A stretch of DNA of 64,000 bases, taken from Thiorhodovibrio litoralis (lineage in GTDB: Bacteria; Pseudomonadota; Gammaproteobacteria; Chromatiales; Chromatiaceae). Position numbers and translations under genes: made by a program. The notes under the pieces are model-generated. The model saw only the letters and a program-made list of their open reading frames with translations. It did not search any database and was not told the DNA's origin. Where the stretch lies: positions 930,001 to 994,000 of the forward strand of contig NZ_CP121473.1 of the NCBI RefSeq assembly GCF_033954455.1, in the 5' to 3' direction. How positions within the stretch are numbered: the first letter of the stretch is position 1; each line of letters opens with the position of its first letter. Below are positions 8,461 to 16,055 of the stretch, piece after piece.

Positions 8461-9918
8461 ATGTCGGTCAGAACCACCGTCAAATCCATCCAGGACATCA
8501 TGCGCCAGGACGTCGGCGTCGACGGCGACGCCCAGCGCCTCTCCCAGCTGTGCTGGATGTTCTTCCTCAAGATCATCGACGATCAGGACCAGGAGCTGGA
8601 AGTCATGCGCGATGGGTACAGCTCGCCCATCCCCGCGCGGCTGCAATGGCGCACCTGGGCCGCAAACCCCGAGGGCATGACCGGCGAAGACCTGCTCGAC
8701 TTCATCAACGACGACCTGTTCCCCTCGCTCAAGGAACTGGCCGCCCTTGGCGCCAGCGCCAACCGCGCCCGCGTTGTGCGTGGCGTCTTCGCGGACGCCT
8801 ACAACTACATGAAGTCCGGCCACCTCCTGCGTCAGGTGGTCAACAAGATCAGCGCCGTGGACTTCAATGACCTGGCCGAGCGCAAGCACTTCGGCGACAT
8901 CTACGAGCAACTGCTGAACGACCTGCAATCCGCCGGCAACGCGGGCGAGTACTACACCCCGCGCGCCGTCACCGCCTTCATGGCCGAGCGCATCGACCCC
9001 AAACCCGGCGAGCTCCTGTTCGACCCCGCCTGCGGCACCGGCGGCTTCCTCACCTGCGCCATCAGGCACATGCGCGAGCGTTACGTGAAGCGCCCGGAGG
9101 ACGAGCAGGCCCTGCAAGCCGGCTTGCGCGCGGTCGAGAAGAAGCAGCTCCCGCACATGCTTTGCGTCACCAATCTGCTGCTGCACGGCATTGAGGACCC
9201 GAGCTTCGTGCGCCACGACAACACCCTGGCCCGACCCTACATCAGCTACGGCCAGAGTGAGCGGGTGGACATCATCCTCACCAACCCGCCCTTTGGCGGC
9301 AAAGAGGAAGACGGCATCGAGTCCAACTTCCCCGCCCACTTCCGCACCAAGGAGACCGCCGACCTGTTCCTGGCGCTGTTCATCCGCCTGCTCAAGCCCA
9401 GCGGGCGCGCCGCCGTGGTCCTACCCGATGGCAGCCTGTTCGGCGAGGGCGTCAAGACCCGGCTCAAGGAGCATTTGCTGGAGGAGTGCAACCTGCACAC
9501 CGTCGTTCGGCTGCCCAACAGCGTCTTCAAACCCTACGCCAGCATCGGCACGAACCTGCTGTTCTTTGAGAAGGGCGAGCCGACCCAGGATGTCTGGTTC
9601 TACGAGCACCGGGTTCCCGAGGGCCAGAAAGCCTACTCCATGACCAAGCCGATTCGGGTCGAGCACCTGCAAGGCTGCGTGGACTGGTGGGGCGGCGCCG
9701 AGCGAACAGGCCGGGAGCAGACCGAGCAAGCCTGGCGGGTCAGCCTCGACGAGATCAAGGCCCGCACCTACAACCTCGACTTCAAGAACCCCCACACCGT
9801 CGCGGACGACCACGGCGACCCCGAGGAGTTGCTGGCCAAGCTGAATGAGTCCGAACAGCAGGCCGCCGCCCTGCGCGTGCAGTTGAAGGCTATCCTGGCG
9901 GAGGCGCTGTTGCGATGA
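8461..9918 (+). CDS. hsdM: Type I restriction-modification M subunit (N6-adenine methyltransferase)
   Basis: 485 residues. An N-terminal helical HsdM domain (about 1-150) is followed by the SAM-binding motif I DPACGTGGF at about 188-196 and the adenine-methylation motif IV NPPF at about 276-279. It transfers methyl groups from S-adenosylmethionine to adenine in the sequence recognised by HsdS and forms the M2S core of the complex. The stop overlaps the start of the DUF3800 gene (ATGA), so the accessory gene is translationally coupled to hsdM. Confidence 0.95.
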   Translation: MSVRTTVKSIQDIMRQDVGVDGDAQRLSQLCWMFFLKIIDDQDQELEVMRDGYSSPIPARLQWRTWAANPEGMTGEDLLDFINDDLFPSLKELAALGASANRARVVRGVFADAYNYMKSGHLLRQVVNKISAVDFNDLAERKHFGDIYEQLLNDLQSAGNAGEYYTPRAVTAFMAERIDPKPGELLFDPACGTGGFLTCAIRHMRERYVKRPEDEQALQAGLRAVEKKQLPHMLCVTNLLLHGIEDPSFVRHDNTLARPYISYGQSERVDIILTNPPFGGKEEDGIESNFPAHFRTKETADLFLALFIRLLKPSGRAAVVLPDGSLFGEGVKTRLKEHLLEECNLHTVVRLPNSVFKPYASIGTNLLFFEKGEPTQDVWFYEHRVPEGQKAYSMTKPIRVEHLQGCVDWWGGAERTGREQTEQAWRVSLDEIKARTYNLDFKNPHTVADDHGDPEELLAKLNESEQQAAALRVQLKAILAEALLR

Positions 9919-10757
9919 GCATCGACGAGCCCCCATCAACCGCAATGCCGGTTCAGTATTTCGTTGACGAAAGCGGTGATGGTGTGCTGTTCGACGCCAA
10001 AGGCCGGGTGCTGTACGAGGCGGGGAGCGCGCCACGCCATTTCATTCTGGGCATGGCGCGGATCGAACAGCCCGAGCAGGTCGCGCAGGCGTTGACGGAA
10101 CTGCGAATGGCGCTCTTGGCCGATCCCTACTTCAAAGGCGTGCCGTCTTTTCGGCCCGATGCCGGCAAGACGGCGCTGTACTTCCATGCCAAGGACGATC
10201 TGCCCGAAGTCCGGCGCGAGGTCTTGCGGCTGCTGTTGACCCTGGATTTCAAATTTTCCGCTGTCGTGAAGAGTATGAAGGCGGTGCTCGACTATGTGCG
10301 CCGACGTAACCTCATGGACAGCCGCTATCGTTATCGGCCCAACGAGTTGTACGATTTGACCGTGCGCATGCTCTTCAAGCAGCGGCTTCACCAGCATCGG
10401 GTTTATCGAATCGTCTTCGCCAGACGAGGCAAGCGCGACCGCACCGAGGCACTCAAGGAGCAGATCCAACTCGCTCGTGAGCGTTTCCTGCGGCAGCTCG
10501 GTCGGGAAGCGGATGAGACGGCGTTGGAGGTGATTCCAGCTTATCCACAGGAGTCTCCGGGACTTCAGGTCGCGGACTACTGTCTGTGGGCGCTCCAGCG
10601 CTTATTCGAGAAAGAGGAGGATCGTTATGTGCAGATGTTGTGGCCGAAGGTCTCGCTGATCCACGATGTGGATGACAACGGTCGGAATCGCTACGGTTGC
10701 TACTACAGCAAGCGTCGGCCCTTGACGATCGCGGACATAAAAAATCGGCAGGTATAG
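9915..10757 (+). CDS. DUF3800 domain protein inside the hsd operon
   Basis: 280 residues. The family hallmark FVDESGD lies at about residues 16-22 and the C-terminal motif QVADYCLWALQR at about 225-236. The acidic residues of these two motifs form the predicted RNase-H-like metal site of DUF3800. The biochemical role is unestablished; the family is often found in defence islands and between restriction-modification genes. It starts within the hsdM stop codon and precedes the DUF433 and hsdS genes, so it is part of the same operon. A nuclease or accessory function is inference. Confidence 0.9.
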   Translation: MSIDEPPSTAMPVQYFVDESGDGVLFDAKGRVLYEAGSAPRHFILGMARIEQPEQVAQALTELRMALLADPYFKGVPSFRPDAGKTALYFHAKDDLPEVRREVLRLLLTLDFKFSAVVKSMKAVLDYVRRRNLMDSRYRYRPNELYDLTVRMLFKQRLHQHRVYRIVFARRGKRDRTEALKEQIQLARERFLRQLGREADETALEVIPAYPQESPGLQVADYCLWALQRLFEKEEDRYVQMLWPKVSLIHDVDDNGRNRYGCYYSKRRPLTIADIKNRQV

Positions 10758-10893
10758 AATCCAAGGCTTGAGCCAAGGATCACACGGCATGAAGCCGAAT
10801 TTTGCCTGCCGATCTAACTCGAGAATGGCCGATGATCGAAGCCGTGTCAAGCTCGCTTCACGATTGCCAGCCAGCCTCGGAGGTGTTGCCGAG

Positions 10894-11142
10894 ATGAGTT
10901 TGAGCGAACGCATTCAGACCGATCTCGCTGTCTGTCACGGCCAGCCGGTGATCCGCGATACCCGCGTTCCCGTCTCGATTGTCCTCGGTAGTTTGGCCGG
11001 CGGTATGAGCATGAGCGAGATCGTCGATGAGTACGGCGTGACCCCCGAGGACATTCAGGCTGCACTGAATTTCGCCAGTGATCTCATCGCGCGGCAGTCC
11101 TGCTGCCGCGTGCCGCCCGATGCGATCAGAGAGTCGGCCTGA
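10894..11142 (+). CDS. DUF433 (VapB45-like antitoxin) protein without its toxin
   Basis: About 82 residues with the DUF433 signature (HGQPVIRDTRVPVSIVLGSLAGGMS, then IVDEYGVTPEDIQAAL), a MerR-like winged-helix fold. DUF433 proteins usually pair with a DUF5615 PIN-like toxin as VapBC45-type modules. No such toxin is present on either side; the next gene is hsdS. The ATG is preceded by GGAGG at a good distance. The frame is open 42 codons upstream, but that part has no similarity to the family. It may be a leftover antitoxin or a DNA-binding regulator of the operon. Confidence 0.85.
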   Translation: MSLSERIQTDLAVCHGQPVIRDTRVPVSIVLGSLAGGMSMSEIVDEYGVTPEDIQAALNFASDLIARQSCCRVPPDAIRESA

Positions 11143-11171
11143 CGCCGATGCGCGCAGTGATGATCTCCTGT

Positions 11172-11190
11172 CTTTGCGCCTTTGCGTCAC
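11172..11190 (+). repeat. Copy 2 (partial) of the palindromic GCGCAAAGGCG repeat
   Basis: CTTTGCGCCTTTGCGTCAC lies just before the hsdS start. Read on the other strand it matches the left arm of the element inserted in hsdS. It sits close to the hsdS ribosome-binding region. Confidence 0.6.
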
Positions 11191-11206
11191 CTAATCGGAA
11201 ACTGAA

Positions 11207-12931
11207 ATGAATCCGCAGCGACTCCTGCAGCACTTCGACCGGATTGCCGAGGCGCCCGATGCCGTTGCCCGACTGCGGCGGTTCGTTCTGGATCTGGCGG
11301 TGCGGGGGAAGCTGGTGGAGCAGGACCCAAACGACGAGTCGGTATCCAAGACCCTACGTAGCATCAAGGTGCGCGGATTCTCCGAAGGTGCGTTTCCCGT
11401 TCCTACCGTGTGGGCGTGGATCGATGTAGGTTCCGTCGCCGAGGCCCGATTGGGAAAGATGCTAGACAAAGGCAAGAACAAAGGTAACCCGCGCCCCTAC
11501 CTTCGGAACGTCAATGTCCGTTGGTTCAATTTCGATCTTGCTGATCTGCTAGAAATGCGGTTCAAGGACTCTGAGCTTGCTGAGTTTGAACTACGAAGCG
11601 GTGACGTCCTCATCTGTGAGGGCGGCGAACCTGGCCGTGCCGCTGTGTGGGACCAACGGGCTCGAGGCATCTATTTCCAAAAGGCAATACACCGAGTGCG
11701 GTTCTCGCCAGTCGTCGATCCGCATTTTTTCGCAAAGGCCCTCAAAGCTAGCTCCGAAGACGGGCGGTTGCAGCAGTCATTCACAGGGACCGGCATCAAG
11801 CACTTTACCGGAAGAAGTCTTGCTGCCTACCGGTTTCCGCTCCCACCGCTACCAGAACAACACCGCATCGTCGCCAAGGTCGATGAACTGATGGTGCTGT
11901 GCGATCGGCTGGAGGCGGCGCAGGCCAAGCGCGAGCAGCGGCGCGACCTGCTGGTGGCGGCCAGCCTGCGGCAGTTGCAGGATGAAGAAAGTCTCACGCA
12001 AAAGCGCGAAGGCGCGAAGAAAGAAAAAGAAGCGAGTCGAAAAAAACTTTGCGCCTTTGCGCCTTCGCGTGAGCCCATCTTTCTTCGAGACATCCCTCGC
12101 CTAACCACCCGCCCCGAGCACATCAAGTACCTGCGCCAGACCATACTTGGCCTTGCCGTGAGTGGGGAGCTAGTGCCACAAGATCAGCAGGAGGAACCGG
12201 CGAGCAGCCTCTTGAAACAGATTGCAAACGAGATTGCTGCTTACGCCACCGCTAACGGGATCGTTCCAACTCGTCCCGATCACATTGCCCCCGTTGACAT
12301 GCCGTTCGCTGCGCCGCTCGGTTGGCAATGGACCCGCCTTTGCGCTCTGTTTAATGTCATTACCGATGGCGACCATCAGCCTCCACCAAGAGCCGAGAGT
12401 GGTATAGCCTTCCTGACGATTGGAAACGTCACGACAGGACGACTTGATTTCGCCGGATGCCGATTCGTCCCAGAGAACTATTTTCGCTCGCTTCCGATGC
12501 ATCGCACGCCCTGTAAAGGCGACATCCTGTATACCGTGGTTGGCGCTACATTCGGGAGGCCGGCGGTAGTCGATACTGATCGAAAGTTCTGCGTTCAGCG
12601 CCACATAGCGATCTTGAAGCCAACAGCCTCTGCGAGCTTGCACTTCATGGCGTACTTAATGGCATCGCCGTTGGTCTACAGCCAAGCATCGAATAAAACG
12701 ACTGGCACTGCCCAGCCCACTATTGGCCTTCGGCCACTTCGGAATTTCGTTGTACCGTTGCCACCGCTCGCCGAGCAACACCGCATCGTCGCAAAGGTCG
12801 ATGAGCTGATGGCCATCTGCGACCAACTGGAAGCCCAGCTCGACACCACCCAAACCGACAGCCGCCGCCTGCTCGAAGCCGTGCTGCATGAGGCCCTGGC
12901 CTCGGCCACAGCCGCGGAATTGGCGGCGTAG
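11207..12931 (+). CDS. hsdS: Type I restriction-modification specificity subunit
   Basis: 574 residues with two target-recognition domains (about 60-215 and 370-525). Each is followed by the conserved helical spacer motif LPPLPEQHRIVAKVDELM or its near copy. It chooses the bipartite DNA target for methylation by HsdM and cutting by HsdR. Oddity: residues 263-289, in the central conserved spacer, are encoded by an in-frame palindromic repeat element (27-bp arms), adding a Lys/Glu/Arg-rich stretch. The frame is intact, so the subunit may still function, with an altered distance between the two half-sites. It ends the operon. Confidence 0.92.
   Translation: MNPQRLLQHFDRIAEAPDAVARLRRFVLDLAVRGKLVEQDPNDESVSKTLRSIKVRGFSEGAFPVPTVWAWIDVGSVAEARLGKMLDKGKNKGNPRPYLRNVNVRWFNFDLADLLEMRFKDSELAEFELRSGDVLICEGGEPGRAAVWDQRARGIYFQKAIHRVRFSPVVDPHFFAKALKASSEDGRLQQSFTGTGIKHFTGRSLAAYRFPLPPLPEQHRIVAKVDELMVLCDRLEAAQAKREQRRDLLVAASLRQLQDEESLTQKREGAKKEKEASRKKLCAFAPSREPIFLRDIPRLTTRPEHIKYLRQTILGLAVSGELVPQDQQEEPASSLLKQIANEIAAYATANGIVPTRPDHIAPVDMPFAAPLGWQWTRLCALFNVITDGDHQPPPRAESGIAFLTIGNVTTGRLDFAGCRFVPENYFRSLPMHRTPCKGDILYTVVGATFGRPAVVDTDRKFCVQRHIAILKPTASASLHFMAYLMASPLVYSQASNKTTGTAQPTIGLRPLRNFVVPLPPLAEQHRIVAKVDELMAICDQLEAQLDTTQTDSRRLLEAVLHEALASATAAELAA
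11993..12073 (+). repeat. Palindromic repeat element inserted in frame in hsdS
   Basis: The arms 11993-12019 and 12047-12073 are near-perfect reverse complements (CTCACGC, then AAGGCG-type units), with a 27-base A-rich centre. The whole 81 bases equal 27 codons and keep the hsdS frame. Two partial copies lie elsewhere in the same operon. The arrangement resembles palindromic elements that insert into coding sequence in Rickettsia (RPE), but the sequence is different. Confidence 0.8.
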
Positions 12932-12955
12932 CCCTGCTGCTTTTCTGCAAGGGCT
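12930..12955 (+). terminator. Possible terminator hairpin at the end of the hsd operon
   Basis: AGCCCTGC pairs with GCAAGGGCT around a T-rich loop, starting at the hsdS stop codon. There is no T run after it, so intrinsic termination is uncertain. Confidence 0.35.
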
Positions 12956-12983
12956 CGGGCAAGAGACGGGGTGAGACCGCGAC

Positions 12984-13011
12984 TTGACTTGTTGGGCCTT
13001 CCCCATAAGAT
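12984..13011 (+). promoter_or_regulatory. Candidate promoter of parDE
   Basis: TTGACT, a 16-base spacer and TAAGAT lie about 35 bases before the parD start. The AT-rich segment after it (AATATTGGTATT) has a short palindrome that could be the ParD operator. Confidence 0.5.
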
Positions 13012-13046
13012 ATACGAAATATTGGTATTTTTAGAGAATGATCGCA

Positions 13047-13286
13047 ATGGCGAAAAACACCAGCGTCAGCTTGGGAGACCACTTCGACCAGTTTATTGCC
13101 GGCCAGCTTTCGACGGGGCGCTACGGCTCCGCCACAGAGGTGGTGAGAGCGGGACTGCGCCTTCTTGAAAGCGAAGAGCAGAAACTGGAAACACTGCGCC
13201 ATTTGATTGCTGAAGGTCGAGCCAGCGGGACGGCAGGATATAGCTACGAGACCTTTATGGCTGAGCTCGACAAAGAGCTGAATTAG
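13047..13286 (+). CDS. parD: ParD-type antitoxin
   Basis: 79 residues. The N-terminal ribbon-helix-helix start (MAKNTSVSLGDHFDQFI) and GRYGSATEVVRAGLRLLE are the classic ParD signature. The C-terminal ~30 residues are the toxin-binding tail. It neutralises ParE and represses its own operon. An ATG three codons upstream (13038) is possible, but the chosen ATG gives the family-typical N-terminus. The stop codon overlaps the GTG start of parE. Confidence 0.9.
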   Translation: MAKNTSVSLGDHFDQFIAGQLSTGRYGSATEVVRAGLRLLESEEQKLETLRHLIAEGRASGTAGYSYETFMAELDKELN

Positions 13287-13588
13287 TGGGTAAATTTTCG
13301 CTTACCCATGCCGCCAAGAATGATCTTCGGGGAATTGCCCGTTTTACCGAGGAACGCTGGGGACGCGCACAACGCCGGCATTACCTGAAAGGGCTGGACG
13401 ACGCTTTCAGAATGTTGGCCGCCTCGCCCAAGCTGGGAAATGCTTGCGACCAGATTGAGCCAGGCCTTCGTAAGTATCATTTTCAGAGTCACGTCGTGTT
13501 TTACGACGTTATCTCCGATGAAGAGATCCATGTTGTCCGTGTTCTTCACAAAAGCATGGATGCCCACCAGGCCGTTTTCTCCGCCTAA
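13286..13588 (+). CDS. parE: ParE-type toxin
   Basis: 100 residues of the RelE/ParE fold: LTHAAKNDLRGIARFTEERWG near the start, the central HYLKGLDDAFRMLAASPKLGN, and the end HVVFYDVISDEEIHVVRVLHKSMD. ParE proteins poison DNA gyrase. The GTG start overlaps the parD stop, ensuring coupled synthesis. The protein looks full length, so the module is probably active. Confidence 0.9.
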   Translation: MGKFSLTHAAKNDLRGIARFTEERWGRAQRRHYLKGLDDAFRMLAASPKLGNACDQIEPGLRKYHFQSHVVFYDVISDEEIHVVRVLHKSMDAHQAVFSA

Positions 13589-13614
13589 CGCCAAGCCTCA
13601 GCGGCGGAACTTCG

Positions 13615-13655
13615 AGATCAGCAGAGAATCACCGCCGTTGCGGCATTCCCGGTGA
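13615..13655 (-). pseudogene. Remnant of a second yafQ gene (3' part)
   Basis: The 41 bases match 13729-13769 of the intact yafQ at 37 positions and correspond to the HIGGDFLLI segment. It lies just beyond the stop of the intact yafQ, in the same orientation, with no surrounding frame. Confidence 0.65.
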
Positions 13656-13660
13656 GGATT

Positions 13661-13981
13661 TCAGGTTTCAAATAGATCGGCGTGGGTGCCGGCGCGCACG
13701 AAGTTGACGGTCTTGCCCTCGACCTGGTAGATCAGCAGGAAATCACCGCCGATGTGGCATTCCCGGTGATCGGCCCATTCGCCCTTGAGTGGGTGGTCCA
13801 GCCATTCGGGCCCGAGCGGCACATCGTTTGCAATGAGCAGCAAGATGGCTTGCTTGAGTCGGTTCATATCGTGGCGGCCGGAACGGGACAGGCGTTCCCA
13901 GTCCTTCCGGAACGCCTTGGCGTAGTCGGCTGCCCGTGGTGGGGAGGTTCGTTTACTGTTGGCTGTTTTTTTCAAGGTCAT
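13661..13981 (-). CDS. yafQ: YafQ-type mRNA interferase toxin
   Basis: 106 residues of the YafQ/RelE family: AFRKDWERLSRSGRHDMNRLKQAILLLI, PLGPEWLDHPLKGEWADHRECHIGGDFLLIYQV and a C-terminal FVRAGTHADLF. The His and Asp residues in DHPLKGEW...HRECHIGGD are those conserved for YafQ-type ribosome-dependent mRNA cleavage. It overlaps the end of dinJ by 29 bases. Fragments of a second yafQ copy flank the module on both sides. Confidence 0.88.
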   Translation of the reverse strand: MTLKKTANSKRTSPPRAADYAKAFRKDWERLSRSGRHDMNRLKQAILLLIANDVPLGPEWLDHPLKGEWADHRECHIGGDFLLIYQVEGKTVNFVRAGTHADLFET

Positions 13982-14231
13982 CGAAGAGCGCGTCAGCGGA
14001 TTGGAAGCGGGCCGAGCGTGCTTTCATCATCGCCCGCGATTCCTCCATCGCCCTCTGGGTTTCGGCATTGGGTACCTTCAGCTCCAGCGGAAACGCCTGA
14101 TCGTTGACCACGCGCTTGAGCAGAATCCGCACGGCATCCGAAACCGACAACCCCATGGCCGCCAGTGCCTCGCTGGCCTGGGCCTTGATGTCGTCATCCA
14201 CACGGACATGTAGCATCGATGTGTTGGCCAT
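13953..14231 (-). CDS. dinJ: RelB/DinJ-type antitoxin
   Basis: 92 residues beginning MANTSMLHVRVDDDIKAQA, a RelB/DinJ ribbon-helix-helix domain, followed by the helix AMGLSVSDAVRILLKRVVND and a toxin-binding C-terminus. It neutralises YafQ and should repress the operon by binding the palindrome upstream. The start codon is preceded by AGGAGG. It overlaps yafQ, the normal gene order for this module. Confidence 0.9.
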   Translation of the reverse strand: MANTSMLHVRVDDDIKAQASEALAAMGLSVSDAVRILLKRVVNDQAFPLELKVPNAETQRAMEESRAMMKARSARFQSADALFDDLEKNSQQ

Positions 14232-14254
14232 GATGGAACCTCCTGAATTCGGCT

Positions 14255-14283
14255 ATTCTGTATCTCATAAGAGATACGGTCAA
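14255..14283 (-). promoter_or_regulatory. dinJ-yafQ promoter with embedded operator palindrome
   Basis: On the minus strand, TTGACC, a 17-base spacer and CAGAAT form a promoter. The spacer is almost filled by the perfect palindrome GTATCTC-N4-GAGATAC (14260-14277), the expected autorepression site. Confidence 0.7.
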
Positions 14284-14290
14284 GGCGCGA

Positions 14291-14389
14291 AGTTCCGAGC
14301 GGCGCATCCTTGGCAATGAGCAGCGGCATCGCTTGCTTGAGTGGCTTCATGTCGCGGCGCCCGCTGGTCTCTGGCGGCCACCCGGGCAA
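14291..14389 (-). pseudogene. Remnant of a second yafQ gene (5' half)
   Basis: The minus-strand reading SGRRDMKPLKQAMPLLIAKDAPLGT matches SGRHDMNRLKQAILLLIANDVPLGP of the intact yafQ, then similarity stops. Its 3' counterpart appears to be the 41-base fragment beyond the intact gene, so an older yafQ copy brackets the present dinJ-yafQ module. Confidence 0.65.
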
Positions 14390-14447
14390 GCGGCACGACC
14401 CTGTTGTGTTAAAAGATCATCTATTCACAGACAGGGTTTGACCGCGA

Positions 14448-16034
14448 ATGCCCAGCTCACGCCGTTTATCGCCCGCTGAACGCGACTTCTTCGCCCTGCT
14501 GACCGAGACTGTCTATGCGAACCCGTTCGGAAGCGATCAGGACGGGCTTAGCCGCCTGCTTGGTCGTGATCTGCCAGCCGACCCGATCTCCCAGGCCGAT
14601 CATTATGGCAAGCTGATGCCGGAGGTCGACAAGCGGCTGGCGGCTTTGCGCGAGCGCGGGCTCGAGCGGCTCGAGCAGTTAGCCGGCGAGGACCGCGAGT
14701 TGATGCGGCAGGTTTTTCTGTTCGTCGGCTATCAGCGCCATTTCGATCTGTTCGACAAGCTGATCGAGCAGCAGTCGGCAACAGAGACAAACACGCCCGA
14801 TCTGCGCTGGCTGCCGCAATTGTTGGCCGGCCTGCGCGATAACGGCTTCACGCCCGCCGAGGTGCGGCGCTGGGTGGCGCTCTATTATCAGTTGCGCCGG
14901 GCCTATTTTTTCATCGAGCGCGCCATGGTCGGGCGCAGTGCGCCCATGCGGCAGCTGCGCCGCGCGCTTTGGAACAGTGTTTTCACCAACGACCTGCGCC
15001 GCTACACCCTGATTTTGTGGGGGCGCATGCAGGACTTCTCCACCCTGCTGCTGGGAGAGACCGGCACCGGCAAGGGCTCGGCCGCCGCCGCCATCGGTCG
15101 CTCGGGGGCCATTCCCTTGAGCGATGACGAGCGCGGCTTTGTGCGTGGGCTCGACCAGACCTTCATCGCCACCAATCTGTCGGAGCTGTCCGAGAGCCTG
15201 ATCGAATCCGAGTTGTTCGGTCACCGCAAGGGCGCCTTCACCGGGGCGGTGGATCATCATGACGGCCTGTTCGCGCGCTGCGATGCCTATGGGACCCTGT
15301 TTCTGGACGAAATCGGAGATGTCTCCCTGCCGGTGCAGACCAAGCTGCTGCGCGTGCTGCAGGAGCGCACCTTCGCCCCCGTCGGCAGCCATGAGACGCG
15401 GCGCTTCGCCGGCCGGGTGGTGGCGGCAACCAACCGTCCGCTCGCTGGCTTGACCGCGGGTCTGCCGAGCGGGCAGGCGGCTGGAAGCAGGGACGGATCA
15501 GCGATCGGCGCGCCTGCTGGATCAGCGGCCGGTTTTGCTTCTGGACAAGGTTTCCGGCGCGACTTTTTCTATCGTCTCTCCGGCAATATCATCACCATGC
15601 CGAGCCTGCGCGAGCGCCTGGCCGACTGTCCCGAGGAGCTCGGCGAGCTGGCCACTGCGCTGCTCGAGCGCATGCTCGGCGAGGCTGCGCGTGTCGAGCA
15701 CCCGCGCATCATGGATGCGCTGACCGAGCTGCCCGCCGACTATCCCTGGCCCGGCAATGTGCGCGAACTCGAGCAGGCGTTGCGGCGCATCATCCTGAAC
15801 GGCTGCTATGTCCCCGACACCCTGTTCGAAAAGGGGGCGGGCGAGCAACAAGACCGCTGGCTCGTCGGCGTCCGCGACGGTTCGCTCGACGCTGCCGCTC
15901 TGTTGTCAGGTTATTGCCAGCGGCTATACGAGCGGCTCGGCACCTACGAGGCGGTGGCCGCGGTGACCCAGCTCGACCGGCGCACGGTGAAAAAGCACAT
16001 TGAGGGCAAGGTCCCTTGTGAAACCGATGGGTGA
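14448..16034 (+). CDS. Sigma-54 interacting transcriptional activator
   Basis: 528 residues. An N-terminal sensory region of about 190 residues (no receiver or PAS motif recognised) precedes the AAA+ domain with Walker A GETGTGKG at about 202-209, LIESELFGHRKGAFTGA at about 249-266 (the GAFTGA loop contacts sigma-54) and FLDEIGDV. A Fis-type helix-turn-helix lies near the C-terminus (YEAVAAVTQLDRRTVKKHI). Oddity: an Ala/Gly/Ser-rich insertion of about 35 residues sits between AATNRPL and FRRDFFYRL in the AAA+ domain. It converges on the sulfur oxygenase reductase gene, 21 bases apart. Its target promoter is not evident. Confidence 0.88.
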   Translation: MPSSRRLSPAERDFFALLTETVYANPFGSDQDGLSRLLGRDLPADPISQADHYGKLMPEVDKRLAALRERGLERLEQLAGEDRELMRQVFLFVGYQRHFDLFDKLIEQQSATETNTPDLRWLPQLLAGLRDNGFTPAEVRRWVALYYQLRRAYFFIERAMVGRSAPMRQLRRALWNSVFTNDLRRYTLILWGRMQDFSTLLLGETGTGKGSAAAAIGRSGAIPLSDDERGFVRGLDQTFIATNLSELSESLIESELFGHRKGAFTGAVDHHDGLFARCDAYGTLFLDEIGDVSLPVQTKLLRVLQERTFAPVGSHETRRFAGRVVAATNRPLAGLTAGLPSGQAAGSRDGSAIGAPAGSAAGFASGQGFRRDFFYRLSGNIITMPSLRERLADCPEELGELATALLERMLGEAARVEHPRIMDALTELPADYPWPGNVRELEQALRRIILNGCYVPDTLFEKGAGEQQDRWLVGVRDGSLDAAALLSGYCQRLYERLGTYEAVAAVTQLDRRTVKKHIEGKVPCETDG

Positions 16035-16055
16035 CCCCTCGATGCTGATCCGTTG

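Noticed and set aside
5573-14447. Integrative element with att sites
   Set aside because: The region behaves as a defence island, but no integrase, tRNA end or flanking direct repeat was found.
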